Assembly (NCBI GenBank): GCA_023388355.1
Contig: JAEWGI010000027.1
Coordinates: 1-9,450 of the forward strand
Source of the DNA: Pseudomonadota bacterium
GTDB lineage: Bacteria > Pseudomonadota > Gammaproteobacteria > Xanthomonadales > Xanthomonadaceae
Direction of reading: 5' to 3'
Length of the DNA: 9,450 nucleotides
Of the stretch, positions 5,333 to 9,450 are shown piece by piece (the first letter of the stretch is position 1; each line of letters opens with the position of its first letter). The position numbers and the translations under genes are program-made. The notes under the pieces are model-generated. The model had not been told where the DNA came from and searched no databases. It was given only the letters and a program-made list of their open reading frames with translations.

Positions 5333-5755
5333 TCAGCCCGCCGCGACTCCCCCGGCGACGCGTCTCACCGCGTCGGGCAGGGCCGTCGGGCGGCCGCTGG
5401 CGCGGTCGATCCAGACGATCACCACGTGGCCGTCGGCATGGACGATCGCGCCGTCCTCGCTGGCGATGCGATGGCCGAGGGTCACGCTGGTGGTGCCGAC
5501 CCGGTCGGCGAGCAGCTCCACCACCACGCGTGCGGGGTAGGGAATCGGCACCCGGTAGTTCATCTGCACCGCCGCCAGCAGCGGCGCCACCGTATCGGTC
5601 AGCCACGGCTCGCCCAGCGAATCGAACCAGCGGATCCGCGCCTCCTCCAGGTAGGTCATGAAGTTGGAGTTGTTGACGTGGTTGAACGCGTCCAGGTCGC
5701 GCCAGCGCAGCTCGATCGGGAGGCGGATCAGGAAGGCGCGGTTGTCGAGACTCAT
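5333..5755 (-). CDS. Acyl-CoA thioesterase, 4HBT/YbgC-like hotdog fold
   Basis: This 140-residue protein is a normal length for a single hotdog domain. The signature ELRWRDLDAFNHVNNSNFM lies at residues 15-33, followed by TYLEEARIRWFD. Asp22 in DLDAFNHVNN is in the position of the catalytic aspartate of 4-hydroxybenzoyl-CoA thioesterase-type enzymes. The rest shows the expected strand pattern (VQMNYRVPIPYPARVVVEL, TTSVTLGHRI, VHADGHVVIVWID). It should hydrolyse an acyl-CoA thioester in the cytoplasm; the acyl group cannot be told. The start at 5755 gives MSLDNRAFLIRLPIELRW; no Shine-Dalgarno is obvious. It lies 44 bases downstream of uvrA on the same strand with no terminator in between, so it is probably cotranscribed. 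Unlike E. coli ybgC, it is not next to tol-pal genes. Confidence 0.9.
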   Translation of the reverse strand: MSLDNRAFLIRLPIELRWRDLDAFNHVNNSNFMTYLEEARIRWFDSLGEPWLTDTVAPLLAAVQMNYRVPIPYPARVVVELLADRVGTTSVTLGHRIASEDGAIVHADGHVVIVWIDRASGRPTALPDAVRRVAGGVAAG

Positions 5756-5799
5756 GCGGGGTCGTCCGTCGGTCGAAGGTGCCTGCGGTGGCGGGTCGC

Positions 5800-8667
<2,868 letters not shown>

Positions 8668-8724
8668 CGGGGCAGGATTCCGGATTGGGGGAGGGGAGGG
8701 CGGCCGGGCGGACGCCAATCGGTC

Positions 8725-8753
8725 AGCCTAGCGAGCCGGGGATGTGGGGGCAA
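8725..8753 (-). promoter_or_regulatory. Possible uvrA promoter
   Basis: On the minus strand a TTGCCC hexamer (8753-8748) is followed after 17 bases by TAGGCT (8730-8725). This is a modest sigma70-type match with ideal spacing. A start near 8718 would give a leader of about 50 bases to the uvrA ATG. The hexamers match consensus at four and three positions, so this is only a candidate. Confidence 0.3.
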
Positions 8754-8936
8754 ACACCGCCGATACCAGTCTCGGATGCGACCGTCCCGGCCTGCGAGAC
8801 GGTTGCGCAGGCCTGCGCCGGTTGGCGATCGGTCCGTCCACGGCGGCCCTCTCCGGGCGCCGTGCCCCCGTTCGCCGCTGCAGCGGGCTGAACCGCAGGC
8901 AACCCGGAAGGGCGTCCGTGGGCGGTCGTTATTTCA

Positions 8937-8966
8937 TTGTTAACATGCCCTTCACGGCCCTAAATC
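8937..8966 (+). promoter_or_regulatory. Possible promoter of the OmpA-like gene
   Basis: TTGTTA (8937-8942) and TAAATC (8961-8966) are 18 bases apart within the only distinctly AT-rich patch of the intergenic region (GTTATTTCATTGTTAAC and neighbours). A start near 8973 would give a leader of roughly 115-120 bases, consistent with the long structured leaders common on abundant outer-membrane protein mRNAs. The hexamers match consensus only partly. Confidence 0.4.
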
Positions 8967-9090
8967 TAACCTGCCGCCGTCCGTTCAGCCTGTTGGCGTA
9001 CGGGGACCCCATGCCAAGGCGTCGCTACATCGCCGGCCGGGCCTGCACATCGAGTCGAAAGTTGAAAGCCCTCACAAGGAACCGTAAACA

Positions 9091-9450
9091 ATGAAGAAGA
9101 CAATCCTCGGCCTCGCACTCCTGGGTGGGCTTGGCCTCGCGCAAGCCGCTTCGGCGCAGGAATTCGACGATCGCTGGTACCTCAGCGGCGGCGTCGGCTA
9201 CAACCTGCAGGACGAGGACCGTCGTACCGACGACGCCTATGCCCTGTCGCTGGGCCTGGGCAAGTTCATCAGCCCGACCTGGTCGGTGGAAGGTGAGCTG
9301 AACTACCAGAACCCGAACTTCCGCCACAACAGCGACCTGCTGTGGAGCCAGTACGGCATCTCGCTCGACCTGCGTCGCCACTTCATCGCCGAGGGGCGCA
9401 ACTGGAACCCGTACGTGCTGATGGGCCTGGGCTACCAGCGCTCGGAGGAG
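9091..9450 (+). CDS. OmpA-family outer-membrane protein, N-terminal part (runs off right edge)
   Basis: The frame is open for 120 codons to the window end. A signal peptide, MKKTILGLALLGGLGLAQAA then SA, is probably cleaved after Ala22 (ASA before QEFDDRW). The mature part is made of alternating amphipathic strands typical of the OmpA eight-stranded barrel: RWYLSGGVGYNL (28-39), YALSLGLGKFISPTWSVEGE, SQYGISLDLRRHF and NPYVLMGLGYQ. Members of this branch usually add a C-terminal OmpA peptidoglycan-binding domain, but that part lies outside the window. The start is well supported by AAGGA at 9076-9080, ten bases before the ATG. The gene diverges from uvrA and probably has its own strong promoter. 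An assignment as another small-barrel protein (OmpW-like, or outer-membrane beta-barrel domain only) remains possible until the C-terminus is seen. Confidence 0.85.
   Translation, partial: MKKTILGLALLGGLGLAQAASAQEFDDRWYLSGGVGYNLQDEDRRTDDAYALSLGLGKFISPTWSVEGELNYQNPNFRHNSDLLWSQYGISLDLRRHFIAEGRNWNPYVLMGLGYQRSEE

Larger units (their letters stand above)
8668..9090. other. Divergent intergenic region between uvrA and the OmpA-like gene
   Basis: No convincing gene is visible in these 423 bases. The uvrA side carries a candidate promoter (8725-8753). The middle has nested inverted repeats: a perfect 14-bp palindrome, GCGCAGGCCTGCGC (8805-8818), and an 8-bp stem, GGCCTGCG / CGCAGGCC (8789-8796 and 8806-8813), that share an arm. 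The right side has a conspicuous AT-rich patch (about 8928-8967) suitable for the OmpA-like gene's promoter, followed by a long GC-rich leader. Small open frames here (for example 8685-8891 plus, 8744-9094 plus) have no recognisable character. Confidence 0.6.

Noticed and set aside
8744..9094. A 116-codon plus-strand frame ending in the ATGA of the OmpA-like start
   Set aside because: Its composition resembles random GC-rich translation, no ribosome binding site precedes it, and it runs across the likely promoter. Only its last 27 codons are listed as a low-interest leader ORF.

Overview
The window is a very GC-rich bacterial chromosome segment carrying ordinary housekeeping and envelope genes. 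The family mix, the compact gene spacing and the recognisable forms of UvrA and of the OmpA-type porin suggest a gammaproteobacterium of the Xanthomonadaceae/Lysobacteraceae (Lysobacter, Luteimonas or a relative). That placement is inference from protein character; there is no rRNA or other marker here.

Layout, left to right. Positions 1-1062 (minus) hold an enoyl-CoA hydratase followed two bases later by the start of an unrecognised, charged helical protein that runs off the left edge. Diverging from it, 1263-1976 (plus) encodes an exported FKBP-type peptidyl-prolyl isomerase with a structured leader and a strong intrinsic terminator at 2084-2116. Positions 2146-3814 (plus) form a tight operon of three genes joined by two ATGA stop/start overlaps: a small four-cysteine DUF1289 protein, a CoA pyrophosphatase-type Nudix hydrolase and a 3-mercaptopyruvate/thiosulfate sulfurtransferase. 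Convergent to it, 3874-4620 (minus) is a second crotonase-fold protein whose active site matches delta3,delta2-enoyl-CoA isomerase rather than hydratase. Only 42 bases away and divergent is a periplasmic PCu(A)C copper chaperone (4663-5106, plus). A 226-base convergent gap rich in hairpins (5107-5332) follows. Then come, on the minus strand, a hotdog acyl-CoA thioesterase (5333-5755) and uvrA (5800-8667), probably one transcript with uvrA first. A 423-base gap (8668-9090) separates uvrA from a divergent OmpA-family outer-membrane protein that is cut by the right edge.

Functional themes are fatty acyl-CoA metabolism (two crotonases, a thioesterase, a CoA pyrophosphatase), sulfur transfer, envelope folding and copper delivery, and DNA repair. 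I see no mobile element, phage, CRISPR array, toxin-antitoxin pair or defence island. I do not think the window contains a wholly new system. The most interesting signals are regulatory: a possible bidirectional promoter with a shared, symmetric -10 element between the isomerase and the copper chaperone, the structured leader of the FKBP gene, and the repeat-like convergent gap at 5107-5332.
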